Both the position numbers and the translations under genes were made by a program. Source: Novosphingobium pentaromativorans US6-1 (lineage in GTDB: Bacteria; Pseudomonadota; Alphaproteobacteria; Sphingomonadales; Sphingomonadaceae). From it: a stretch of 64,000 nt of DNA. Positions 25,372 through 33,533 of this stretch are shown in pieces; position 1 is the stretch's first letter; each line of letters opens with the position of its first letter. The DNA lies in the NCBI RefSeq assembly GCF_000767465.1, contig NZ_CP009291.1, positions 3,886,501 through 3,950,500 on the forward strand, read 5' to 3'. The notes under the pieces were generated by a model. It ran no database searches and was not told the DNA's origin. It saw only the letters and a list, made by a program, of their open reading frames with translations.

Positions 25372-26619
25372 ATGTTCGACGATTTCTACGGGTTCGAGAG
25401 CCGCCCGTTCCAGCTGACGCCCGATCCGGCGTTCTATTTCGAGAGCCGGACGCACCGCAAGGCGCTGTCCTACCTCGGCTATGGCCTCGCCCAGGGCGAA
25501 GGCTTCGTGGTCATCACCGGCGAAGTGGGCGCGGGCAAGTCGACGCTTGTCGCGCACCTCATGGCAACGATCGATCCCAGCCGCCTGACTGCGGCGCAAG
25601 TCGTCACCAGCGCACTCGATGGCGAGGAGATCGTCCATGTCGTCGCGCAGGCTTTCGGACTTGCGGTCGCCGGGCACGACAAGGCCTCGGCGCTGGGCGC
25701 GATCGAAGGCTTCCTGCATGAGGAAGCGCGCCAGGGCCGCCGCTGCCTGCTGATCGTCGACGAGGCGCAGAATCTCACTGTCTCTGCGCTCGAAGAGCTG
25801 CGCATGCTTTCCAACTTCCAGCTCGGATCGCATCCGCTGCTGCAGACGCTTCTGCTTGGCCAGCCGGAATTCCGCTCGACCTTGCTGGAGAGCGGGGAAC
25901 TGGAGCAGCTGCGCCAGCGCGTCATTGCCACCCACCACCTCGAGGCGATGCAGGCCGACGAAGTGCAGGCCTATATCGAACACCGCCTTGGCTGCGTGGG
26001 CTGGCAGGGCAATCCGCAGTTCGATGCGCAAGTCTTCGCCGGGATCTTCGATGCGACCGGCGGCGTGCCCCGGCGCATCAACCAGCTCGTCAATCGCCTG
26101 CTGCTGCTGGGCGCGGTCGAGCAGCGTTGCGTCATCGACGGCGAGGTGCTGGACCAGGTCCTTGCCGAACTGGACGCGGACGGTTCGATCTCGCTTGTGA
26201 GCCGCAAGGCTGCCGAGCCCGAGGCCGAGCCCGAGGCCGCTGCAATGCAGGGCGAGGCGGCCGAACCCGCGGTTTCGCCGCGCGGGGAAGAAGCACGCAC
26301 GGAAACTGTCCCGGGCGGCATCGACAGCGATGAAGTCGCCGCGATCATCGAAGCTGCAATGGCCGACCGCGACGCCCAGATCACTGAACTGCAACAGGCC
26401 GTGCTCGAACTCGCGATGGCGGCCGAAGCGCGCGAGCATGAAGCTGCCGATGCCGGCCAGGCGCAAGTGGCGTCGCTCGAAGCGCAGCTTCAGGCGATGT
26501 CCGGCCATGTCTCGGATCTCGAGGCGCGCCTTGCCGAGCATGACCGCATGCTGCGCCATACCCTGACGATGCTGATCGAGTGGATCGAAGGCGGCGAGGG
26601 CCAGCGCCGCGCTGCCTGA
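25372..26619 (+). CDS. XrtA/PEP-CTERM system-associated ATPase (ExeA-like)
   Basis: AAA ATPase of the ExeA/GspA type, 415 residues, found next to exosortase A. The N terminus MFDDFYGFESRPFQLTPDP is the family hallmark, followed by Walker A TGEVGAGKST and Walker B RCLLIVDEAQNLT. Sensor-like GVPRRINQLVNRLLLLG ends the ATPase part near residue 250. The remaining C-terminal region is Ala/Glu-rich with predicted coiled coil (about residues 320-400). It may couple ATP hydrolysis to envelope assembly; the precise role is unknown. A GGAGG-like ribosome site (AAGGAGGACGAG) precedes the start. Confidence 0.92.
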   Translation: MFDDFYGFESRPFQLTPDPAFYFESRTHRKALSYLGYGLAQGEGFVVITGEVGAGKSTLVAHLMATIDPSRLTAAQVVTSALDGEEIVHVVAQAFGLAVAGHDKASALGAIEGFLHEEARQGRRCLLIVDEAQNLTVSALEELRMLSNFQLGSHPLLQTLLLGQPEFRSTLLESGELEQLRQRVIATHHLEAMQADEVQAYIEHRLGCVGWQGNPQFDAQVFAGIFDATGGVPRRINQLVNRLLLLGAVEQRCVIDGEVLDQVLAELDADGSISLVSRKAAEPEAEPEAAAMQGEAAEPAVSPRGEEARTETVPGGIDSDEVAAIIEAAMADRDAQITELQQAVLELAMAAEAREHEAADAGQAQVASLEAQLQAMSGHVSDLEARLAEHDRMLRHTLTMLIEWIEGGEGQRRAA

Positions 26620-26659
26620 GAGCCCCAGCCTTCGTCCGCGCATGACCGGAGTGAGCCCG

Positions 26660-27532
26660 ATGCCCGCCAGTCCCCAGATCAACGGTCTCTCGGTCGATGT
26701 CGAGGACTGGTTCCAGGTCGGCGCCTTCGAAACCGTCATCGCGCGTGATGACTGGTCCAGGCTGGCGGACCGGGTCGAGCGCAATTGCGATACCATCCTT
26801 GAAATGTTCTGCGATGCGGGCGTTAGGGGGACTTTCTTCACGCTGGGCTGGGTGGCCGAGCGTCACGGTCCGCTGATGCGCCGCATCGCGGCCGAAGGGC
26901 ATGAAGTGGCAAGCCATGGCTGGGACCATGAGCGCGTCTTCCGCCTTGGCGCAGACGGCTTCGCGCGCGATCTCGAACGCAGCCGCAAGGCCATTGAGGA
27001 CGCCGCCGGGGTCGCTGTAACCGGCTACCGGGCGCCGAGCTTCTCCATCGATGCGCGCACGCCATGGGCTTTCGAGGTGCTGGCTGCGCAGGGCTATGCC
27101 TACAGCTCCAGTGTCGCGCCTATCGCCCACGATCACTACGGCTGGCGCGAGGCGCCGCGCTTCGCCTTTCATCCGCTGGCAGGCAGCGATCTCGTCGAGA
27201 TCCCGGTCACCACCGCGACTTTCGCCGGACGCCGTCTTGCCGCAGGTGGAGGCGGCTTCTTCCGCGTCCTGCCCTATGGCTTTTCGCGCTGGGCGATCCG
27301 GCAAGTGAATCGCGAGGAGGGGCGACCGGCGGTGTTCTACTTCCACCCCTGGGAAATCGATCCCGACCAGCCGCGCGTCGAGAATGCGCCGCTGCGCTCG
27401 CGTCTGCGGCACTACACCAATCTCGATGTCATGGCGGGTAAGCTGCGCCAGCTTATCGACGAGTTCAGCTGGGGCCGCATGGACGATCTCGCCGCGCGCG
27501 AATCGGACAGGGCCATGGCGCTGGCGGCGTGA
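26660..27532 (+). CDS. XrtA system polysaccharide deacetylase
   Basis: NodB-type carbohydrate esterase 4 domain of 290 residues. The metal/base motif NGLSVDVEDWFQV opens the protein. HEVASHGWDHERVF supplies the two zinc-binding histidines, and RAPSFSID and FYFHPWEIDPDQPR complete the active-site loops. The ATG at 26660 follows GGAGTGAG and was preferred over the ATG at 26642, which lacks a ribosome site. It probably removes acetyl groups from the nascent polymer. The stop overlaps the FemAB GTG start by four bases. Confidence 0.92.
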   Translation: MPASPQINGLSVDVEDWFQVGAFETVIARDDWSRLADRVERNCDTILEMFCDAGVRGTFFTLGWVAERHGPLMRRIAAEGHEVASHGWDHERVFRLGADGFARDLERSRKAIEDAAGVAVTGYRAPSFSIDARTPWAFEVLAAQGYAYSSSVAPIAHDHYGWREAPRFAFHPLAGSDLVEIPVTTATFAGRRLAAGGGGFFRVLPYGFSRWAIRQVNREEGRPAVFYFHPWEIDPDQPRVENAPLRSRLRHYTNLDVMAGKLRQLIDEFSWGRMDDLAARESDRAMALAA

Positions 27533-28605
27533 ACGCACCTTTCGCCCCGACCCGCGCACAGGTGCGGCTGGCCGACCTGGCCGATCCGGGCGAGGTCGCC
27601 CGGCTCGAAGGCTATGTCGCGGCGCATCCGCAAGCTACGCCCTTCCATCGTCCGGCCTGGTTCGTGGCCACCGCCCGCGCCACCGGAAACCGCGCGTTCG
27701 CACTGGTGCAGGAGCGGCATGGCGAGATCGTTGCGTTCCTTCCGCTCAGTGCGATCCATTCGCCCATCTTCGGAAACATGCTGGCCTCCAGCGGCTTTGC
27801 CATCGGCGGCGGCTTGCTGGCGGACGACGGCGCCGAGCCTGCAGAGGTGCTGCGCGCTGCCGAGGAACTGGCGCTGCGCCTCTCCTGCCCGACAATCGAG
27901 CTGCGCGGCGGCGCACTTCCCGACGCGGGGCAGGGCTGGGTGCTCAAGAGCGAATCGCACTGCAACTTCGCCCGGCCCCTGGCGGCGGACGACGAGGCGG
28001 AATTGCTCACGGTCCCGCGCAAGCAGCGCGCCGAAGTCCGCAAGTCGCTCGCGAACGACCTGACTGTCGAGATCGGCACCTCCGAGCGCGACCGGGCTGC
28101 GCACTATGCGGTCTTTGCCGAGAGTTATCGCAATCTGGGCACGCCGGTATTCCCGCGCGGGTTGCTCGACGCCGTCGTCGATGCTTTCGGCGAGGATGCG
28201 GACATCCTGACCGTCCGGCACGAAGGACGTCCTCTCGCCAGCGTGATCACGGTCTATCACCGGGGCGCGGCGATGCCCTATTGGGGCGGGGGCACCCGGG
28301 AGGCGCGGCGCCTGCGCGCGAACGACCGGATGTACTTCGAGCTCATGCTCCACGCCCGCCGCCGCGGGTGCACTGCGTTCGACTTCGGCCGGTCCAAGAC
28401 CGGAAGCGGGGCCTATCATTTCAAGCGCAACTGGGGCTTCGAGCCCGAAGCGCTGACTTATGCCAGCTGGACCGCTCCCGGAGCCCGAGCGCGCGAGGCC
28501 GATCCGGCGAGCGCCAAGCTGTCGCTGCAGATCGCGCTCTGGCAGAAGCTGCCGCTGGGCATTGCCAATCGCCTTGGGCCGCTGATTGCCCGGGGGATCG
28601 GCTGA
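27529..28605 (+). CDS. FemAB-family XrtA/PEP-CTERM system-associated protein
   Basis: FemAB/GNAT-like protein, 358 residues, starting at GTG in a GTGA overlap with the deacetylase. The tandem GNAT architecture is visible as ATPFHRPAWFVATARATGNRAF with HGEIVAFLPLS in the first half, and SVITVYHRGAAMPYWGGGT and FDFGRSKTGSGAYHFKRNWGFEP in the second. Relatives transfer amino acids from aminoacyl-tRNA to peptidoglycan; here the acceptor could be the exopolysaccharide or its lipid intermediate. That acceptor is inference. It overlaps the glycosyltransferase gene by one base (TGATG). Confidence 0.9.
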   Translation: MNAPFAPTRAQVRLADLADPGEVARLEGYVAAHPQATPFHRPAWFVATARATGNRAFALVQERHGEIVAFLPLSAIHSPIFGNMLASSGFAIGGGLLADDGAEPAEVLRAAEELALRLSCPTIELRGGALPDAGQGWVLKSESHCNFARPLAADDEAELLTVPRKQRAEVRKSLANDLTVEIGTSERDRAAHYAVFAESYRNLGTPVFPRGLLDAVVDAFGEDADILTVRHEGRPLASVITVYHRGAAMPYWGGGTREARRLRANDRMYFELMLHARRRGCTAFDFGRSKTGSGAYHFKRNWGFEPEALTYASWTAPGARAREADPASAKLSLQIALWQKLPLGIANRLGPLIARGIG

Positions 28606-29840
28606 TGGGCGAGATCCTGTTCCTGTCCCACCGCATTCCGTTCCCTCCCGACCGGGGCGACAAGATCCGCTCGCACCATGTTCTCAAGGCATTGGCCGGC
28701 ATGGCTCCCGTTCATGTCGCCACTTTCGCCGACGACGAGCAGGACTTTGCCAGCGAAGCGGATCTCGCGGCGATTGCGGCCAGCCATCGGCTGCTGCGCC
28801 GGACGAAGCCGCTGCCGCTTGCCGCGTTCGAGGCCCTTTCTGGCGGCAAGCCGGTCAGCCTCACCGCCTTTCACGACCGTCGCCTGAAGGCCTGGGTGCG
28901 CGACACGCTGCGCGACCGGGACATCGACGTCATCTACGTTTTTTCGGGGCAGATGGCGCAATATGTGCCCGGCACCTTCACCGGCCGCGTCGTGGCGGAT
29001 CTGGTCGACGTCGATTCGGCCAAGTTCGACGCCTATGGAGCCAACGCAAAGGGCCTGCGCAGCTGGATCGATCGGCGCGAAGGCCGCGTCCTCGGCGCGG
29101 AAGAAGCGCGCATCGTCCGCCGCGCCGATGCAAGCCTGCTGATCAGTCCCCTCGAAGCCGAATTGCTGCTTTCGCGACTGCCGCCGGACCTTGCGGTAAG
29201 TGCAAAGGTCCACGCGATGGGCAATGGTCTCGACAGCACGTATTTCGACCCGGCCGTGGTCAAGCCTGAGCCGCGCATCGTGCAGTCGGGCGGTCCCCGC
29301 ATCATCTTTACCGGGCAAATGGATTACGCGCCCAATGTGGCTGCGGTGCTGCGGGCCATCGACCGCATCATGCCCGCCGTCCGATCGGCTTGCGGACATG
29401 CGAGCTTGCATGTCGTGGGGCGCAATCCGGTCGACGCATTGCTAGCGCGCGATGGCGTGAACGGCACGCGGATCTGGGGACGCGTCGACGATATTCGCCC
29501 GTGGCTTGCAGGTGCGGATCTCGCGCTGGTGCCGCTGGAGATCGCGCGCGGCGTGCAGAACAAGGTGCTTGAAGCGATGGCGATGGAATTGCCGGTGATT
29601 CTCACGCCTGGAGCGGCCAACGGTATCGATGCCGTCAATGGGCGCGACTTTCACATTGCCGATGGCGACGCCGCGATGGCAGGGGCGATCCTTGCCATTT
29701 CCCAGAGCGCCGCGCGCAGGCAGGCCAAGGGATCGGCGGCACGCCGTTGGATCGTCGAGAACGCAAGCTGGCCGGCCGCGCTTGCGCGCCTGCCCGAATT
29801 CATCGGGCGCTCCGATGCCCGAATGAACGCGGTTGCCTGA
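28605..29840 (+). CDS. XrtA/PEP-CTERM system glycosyltransferase (GT4-like, TIGR03087 type)
   Basis: Glycosyltransferase of the GT-B fold, 411 residues. The N-terminal LFLSHRIPFPPDRGDKIRSH matches the family start. The C-terminal nucleotide-sugar half shows RIIFTGQMDYAPNVAAV, LHVVGRNPVDALLA and the donor-binding acidic region VPLEIARGVQNKVLEAMAMELPVILT. An open frame runs far upstream through the FemAB gene, but the ATG at 28605 overlaps the FemAB stop and is the evident start. It should add one sugar to the repeat unit on the cytoplasmic face. Confidence 0.92.
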   Translation: MGEILFLSHRIPFPPDRGDKIRSHHVLKALAGMAPVHVATFADDEQDFASEADLAAIAASHRLLRRTKPLPLAAFEALSGGKPVSLTAFHDRRLKAWVRDTLRDRDIDVIYVFSGQMAQYVPGTFTGRVVADLVDVDSAKFDAYGANAKGLRSWIDRREGRVLGAEEARIVRRADASLLISPLEAELLLSRLPPDLAVSAKVHAMGNGLDSTYFDPAVVKPEPRIVQSGGPRIIFTGQMDYAPNVAAVLRAIDRIMPAVRSACGHASLHVVGRNPVDALLARDGVNGTRIWGRVDDIRPWLAGADLALVPLEIARGVQNKVLEAMAMELPVILTPGAANGIDAVNGRDFHIADGDAAMAGAILAISQSAARRQAKGSAARRWIVENASWPAALARLPEFIGRSDARMNAVA

Positions 29841-29841
29841 C

Positions 29842-31392
29842 ATGCGTTCCTTGGCCGCCGATCTCAATTTCGGCGAAAGTCCGATCCCTGAAAGCTGGCG
29901 CGGGCCGCTGCTGCGACTGGCGGGAGTCTGGCTCGTTCTGGTCTTCACGTTCGCCAAGGACTGGGCGGCGATGGCGCGTCAGTGGTGGGACATTTCCACA
30001 TACAATCATGTTCTTCTGATCCCGCCGATCCTAGGCTGGCTGGTCTGGCAGCGCTGGGGCGAACTGCGCAAGATTGCGCCACAATGCTGGTGGCCGGGTC
30101 TGCTCCTGTTCGGAGGCGCCGCCTTCATCTGGTTGCTGGGCGCGATATCGGGACTGGACCTTGCGCGCCAGGCCGGGGCTATCGCCATGCTCGGCGCAAG
30201 CGTCCCGCTGCTGCTGGGGCCGCAGGTCAGCGCCGGGTTGCTCTTCCCGCTTTGCTACCTCGCCTTCCTCGTCCCGCTGGGCGAGGAACTGGTGACCATT
30301 TTGCAGATGATCACTGCCGATATCACCGTTGCGCTCACCCATCTGAGCGGCATCCCGGCGGTCATCGACGGTGTCTTCATCGATACCCCTGCAGGCCTGT
30401 TCGAAGTTGCGGAAGCCTGTTCGGGCGTGAAGTTCCTGATCGCTATGGTCGCGTTCGGTGTGCTGACTGCCAATGTCTGCTTTGTCAGCTGGCCGCGCCG
30501 GATCGTCATGGTCGGGGCCTGTGTGATCGTGCCGATCCTCGCCAATGGCGTAAGGGCATGGGGCACGATCTATGCGGCTCAATGGTTTGGGGCAGAGGTT
30601 GCGGCAGGTTTCGATCACATTGTCTATGGCTGGTTTTTTTTCGCCATCGTGCTGGGGCTCGTGATCCTTGGCGCCTGGCGGTTTTTCGACCGACCGCTGG
30701 CAGATCCGATGATCGATGCCGAAGCGATAGGCCGCAGCAGGCTGGTAGGTCGCCTTTCCGCAATGCAGGTGCGGCCTGCGTTCGCTCTGCTGGGCCTTGT
30801 TGCGCTGATGCTCCTCGCACGTGGCTGGGCCTATGGAGCCGACCGGATTGCCGCGCCCCTGCCGCCGCAAATAGAGCTTCCTGCGGTCTCCGGCTGGACG
30901 CGCGCGGACTATTCGCCGTCGATCTGGTGGGAACCGCAGGCGTCCGGCGCCGATCATCGCCTGCTCGGAAGCTATGTCGACGGCGAGGGGCGCAAGGTCG
31001 ATGTGTTCCTGGCGCTCTATGCGTCGCAGGGGGAAGGGCGCGAAGCCGGAGGATTCGGGCAGGGCGCGCTGATGCCGGACAGTGCCTGGGCTTGGCAGAG
31101 CCCGGGCAGGGCCTTCCCGGAGGGCAGGAGCGAGCGACTGCTCGGCGCCGGCAAGGTCGAGCGGCTGGCCGTCACCTGGTATCGCAACGGAAATCTGCTC
31201 ACAGGCAGCAACGCGCGCCTCAAGCTGGCCGTGATCGGTAATCATCTTCTCCTGCGGAGACGCCCGACGACCATGCTGATCGTCTCGGCCGAGGATGCGC
31301 CCGCCAAGCCTGCTGCCGATGCCATATCGCGTTTCCTGTCATCCACCGGGCCGCCAGGCGCGTGGATGGACCGCGTCGAACAACTCCGGTAG
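29842..31392 (+). CDS. xrtA: Exosortase A fused to an EpsI domain
   Basis: Membrane protease/transpeptidase-like enzyme thought to process PEP-CTERM proteins, 516 residues. About eight hydrophobic helices fill the first ~310 residues. The catalytic triad is intact: Cys193 in EACSGVKF, Arg238 in GVRAWGT and His259 in FDHIVYGWFF. The C-terminal ~200 residues (SGWTRADYSPSIWW onward) form the periplasmic EpsI domain, often a separate gene elsewhere. A TTG start nine bases earlier is possible; I chose ATG 29842. No PEP-CTERM target protein is encoded in the window. Confidence 0.94.
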   Translation: MRSLAADLNFGESPIPESWRGPLLRLAGVWLVLVFTFAKDWAAMARQWWDISTYNHVLLIPPILGWLVWQRWGELRKIAPQCWWPGLLLFGGAAFIWLLGAISGLDLARQAGAIAMLGASVPLLLGPQVSAGLLFPLCYLAFLVPLGEELVTILQMITADITVALTHLSGIPAVIDGVFIDTPAGLFEVAEACSGVKFLIAMVAFGVLTANVCFVSWPRRIVMVGACVIVPILANGVRAWGTIYAAQWFGAEVAAGFDHIVYGWFFFAIVLGLVILGAWRFFDRPLADPMIDAEAIGRSRLVGRLSAMQVRPAFALLGLVALMLLARGWAYGADRIAAPLPPQIELPAVSGWTRADYSPSIWWEPQASGADHRLLGSYVDGEGRKVDVFLALYASQGEGREAGGFGQGALMPDSAWAWQSPGRAFPEGRSERLLGAGKVERLAVTWYRNGNLLTGSNARLKLAVIGNHLLLRRRPTTMLIVSAEDAPAKPAADAISRFLSSTGPPGAWMDRVEQLR

Positions 31393-31404
31393 GTACGCGA
31401 GTGC

Positions 31405-33300
31405 ATGTGCGGCATTGCCGGAATCTATCATCTTGAAACGCCAAAGCCCGTCGACCCCGCCAGGGTCGAGGCGATGTGCGATGCGATGGTCCATCGCGGG
31501 CCTGACGGGCACGGGGTTTGGACGGCGCCGGGCGTAGGGCTGGGGCATCGACGCCTGTCGATCATCGATCTTGCCGGCTCTCCACAGCCAATGGCTTCCA
31601 GCGATGGCCGCGCGATGCTGGTCTTCAACGGCGAGATCTACAACTACCGCGAGCTGCGCCAGGAACTGCGCAAGACCGGCGCGATGTTCCATACCGACGG
31701 CGACAGCGAGGTCATTCTTGCTGCATGGCAGCGCTGGGGCCCCGAATGCGTCAGCCGCCTGCACGGCATGTTCGCTTTCGCGATCTACGACTGCGAGGCG
31801 CGCACGCTTTTCCTGGCCCGGGACCGACTGGGCGTGAAGCCCCTGTTCATGGCGCCATTGAGCGACGGCAGCCTCGTCTTCGGTTCGGAACTCAAGGCGC
31901 TGCTGGCGCATCCCCTGCTGCGGCGGGATGTCGATCCCTTGGCCGTGGAGGATTACCTGGCCTGGGGCTACGTGCCGGACAGTCGCTCGATGATCAAAGG
32001 GGTCATGAAGCTGCCCGCGGGCCATTCGCTGCTTCTGCAGCATGGCAAGTCGTTGCCCGCGCCCCGGCAGTACTGGGACGTCTCCTTCGCCGAGCGGCGC
32101 AAGGGGAGGGTTGAGGACCTAGAGGCCGAGTTGCTGCACCTGATGCGGCAGGCGGTGACTTCGCGCATGGTGGCCGACGTCCCGCTCGGGGCATTCCTTT
32201 CAGGCGGCGTCGACAGCTCGAGCGTGGTGGCCCTGATGGCGGAGGCCTCTTCGCAGGCCGTGCGCACCTGTTCCATCGGTTTCGACGTCGCCGCGCTCGA
32301 CGAGACAGCATACGCCAGCCAGGTCGCGGAGCGTTACGGCACCGATCACCAGGCTCGGCAGGTCTCCCCGGACGACTTCGGGATGATCGATACGCTGGCG
32401 GGCATGTTCGACGAGCCATTCGCCGATGCTTCGGCGCTGCCGACTTGGCGGGTGTGCCAGCTTGCACGCGAAAGCGTGACAGTCGCTCTGTCCGGTGACG
32501 GCGCGGACGAGGCGCTTGCCGGTTATCGCCGGCATCTTTTCCAGCATGGCGAGGATCGCGTTCGCGCGCTTCTGCCGCAATCGGTGCGCGGTCCGGTGTT
32601 CGGAACGCTGGGTGCGATCTATCCCAAGGCTGACTGGGCGCCGCGGCCCCTGCGGGCAAAGACGACGCTGCTTTCGCTCGCGGGCGATTCCGCCGAGGGC
32701 TATGCGCGTGCGATCGGCTTCACTTCGCCGGAACTGCGCGAAAGCCTCTATTCCCCGGAGTACCTGCGACTTCGCGGGGACTACCGGGCCGAGACACCGC
32801 TGCTGGAACTGATGCGCGGCGCGCCCGCGCGCTCGGGGCTGGACCGCGCGCAATATGCCGACCTCAAGTCGTGGCTTCCGGGGGATATCCTGACCAAGGT
32901 CGACCGCACGAGCATGGCGGTCAGCCTTGAAGCGCGCGAGCCCTTGCTCGATCACCGGTTGATCGAATTCGCCGCCAGCCTGCCCGAATCGATGCGCGTG
33001 CGCAGCGGGCAGGGCAAGTGGCTGATGAAGCGCACGATGCGGCGATTCCTGCCGGACGACATCCTTTATCGCCCCAAGCAGGGCTTCGTGACGCCGATTG
33101 CCCAGTGGTTTCGCGGTCCGCTCGCCCAGGTGGCCCGGGATGCCTGTTCCAGTGCCCAGCTGGCACGAACCGGCTGGTTCGACAGCCGCCGCCTGTCGGG
33201 CCTGGTCGATGCGCATCTGGCGGGAACTTCGGACAATTCCCGGCTGCTCTGGCAGTTGCTGATGCTTGAGAAGGCATTTACCAAGTTGGGTATTGCCTGA
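31405..33300 (+). CDS. XrtA system-associated amidotransferase (AsnB-like)
   Basis: Glutamine-dependent amidotransferase of the asparagine synthetase B type, 631 residues. Cys2 of MCGIAGIYHL is the glutaminase nucleophile, with RGPDGHG and NGEIYNYREL completing that domain. The synthetase half has the PP-loop LSGGVDSSSVVALM and LSGDGADEALAGYRRH. Exosortase A loci carry a dedicated version, suggesting that it amidates a sugar acid or amino-acid substituent rather than free aspartate. It starts 12 bases after xrtA and ends the rightward arm. No clear T-tailed hairpin follows. Confidence 0.92.
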   Translation: MCGIAGIYHLETPKPVDPARVEAMCDAMVHRGPDGHGVWTAPGVGLGHRRLSIIDLAGSPQPMASSDGRAMLVFNGEIYNYRELRQELRKTGAMFHTDGDSEVILAAWQRWGPECVSRLHGMFAFAIYDCEARTLFLARDRLGVKPLFMAPLSDGSLVFGSELKALLAHPLLRRDVDPLAVEDYLAWGYVPDSRSMIKGVMKLPAGHSLLLQHGKSLPAPRQYWDVSFAERRKGRVEDLEAELLHLMRQAVTSRMVADVPLGAFLSGGVDSSSVVALMAEASSQAVRTCSIGFDVAALDETAYASQVAERYGTDHQARQVSPDDFGMIDTLAGMFDEPFADASALPTWRVCQLARESVTVALSGDGADEALAGYRRHLFQHGEDRVRALLPQSVRGPVFGTLGAIYPKADWAPRPLRAKTTLLSLAGDSAEGYARAIGFTSPELRESLYSPEYLRLRGDYRAETPLLELMRGAPARSGLDRAQYADLKSWLPGDILTKVDRTSMAVSLEAREPLLDHRLIEFAASLPESMRVRSGQGKWLMKRTMRRFLPDDILYRPKQGFVTPIAQWFRGPLAQVARDACSSAQLARTGWFDSRRLSGLVDAHLAGTSDNSRLLWQLLMLEKAFTKLGIA

Positions 33301-33422
33301 ACCCGCCTGCGTGCTGGACGAAACGGTGTATTCCTGCCTGTGTAAAAGCCGGGAATTAACTACACCCAATCTTAGGACATTTACTCTAGGCCATCCCTGA
33401 GAAGCGTCATCGAAGGACGTGT

Positions 33423-33533
33423 ATGAAGGTCAAGGTCTACGATTTTCGGGCGGAAAAAGCGGGCGATTCCCGCAGCGCTGACGCGTATCTGCCGTCCGTT
33501 GATGCGTCGGCACCAAGGGTGAGGCCGAAATGA
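33423..33533 (+). CDS. Putative 36-residue protein coupled to the c-di-GMP phosphodiesterase
   Basis: Short ORF not recognised as a family: 36 residues, beginning MKVKVYDFRAEKAG and ending PRVRPK, rich in charged residues with no membrane helix or signal peptide. AAGGA lies five bases before the ATG, and its stop overlaps the next start as ATGA, the arrangement of a translationally coupled gene pair. It could be a real small protein or a leader peptide controlling the phosphodiesterase. The 122 bases upstream hold no other gene. Confidence 0.6.
   Translation: MKVKVYDFRAEKAGDSRSADAYLPSVDASAPRVRPK

Noticed and set aside
29842..33300. PEP-CTERM substrate protein in the window
   Set aside because: No ORF ends with a PEP/VPEP-type motif followed by a helix and basic tail; targets must lie elsewhere.
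33423..33533. Short ORF considered as a toxin of a toxin-antitoxin pair
   Set aside because: The neighbour is a full CHASE2-EAL protein, not an antitoxin, and the peptide lacks a hydrophobic helix typical of type I toxins.
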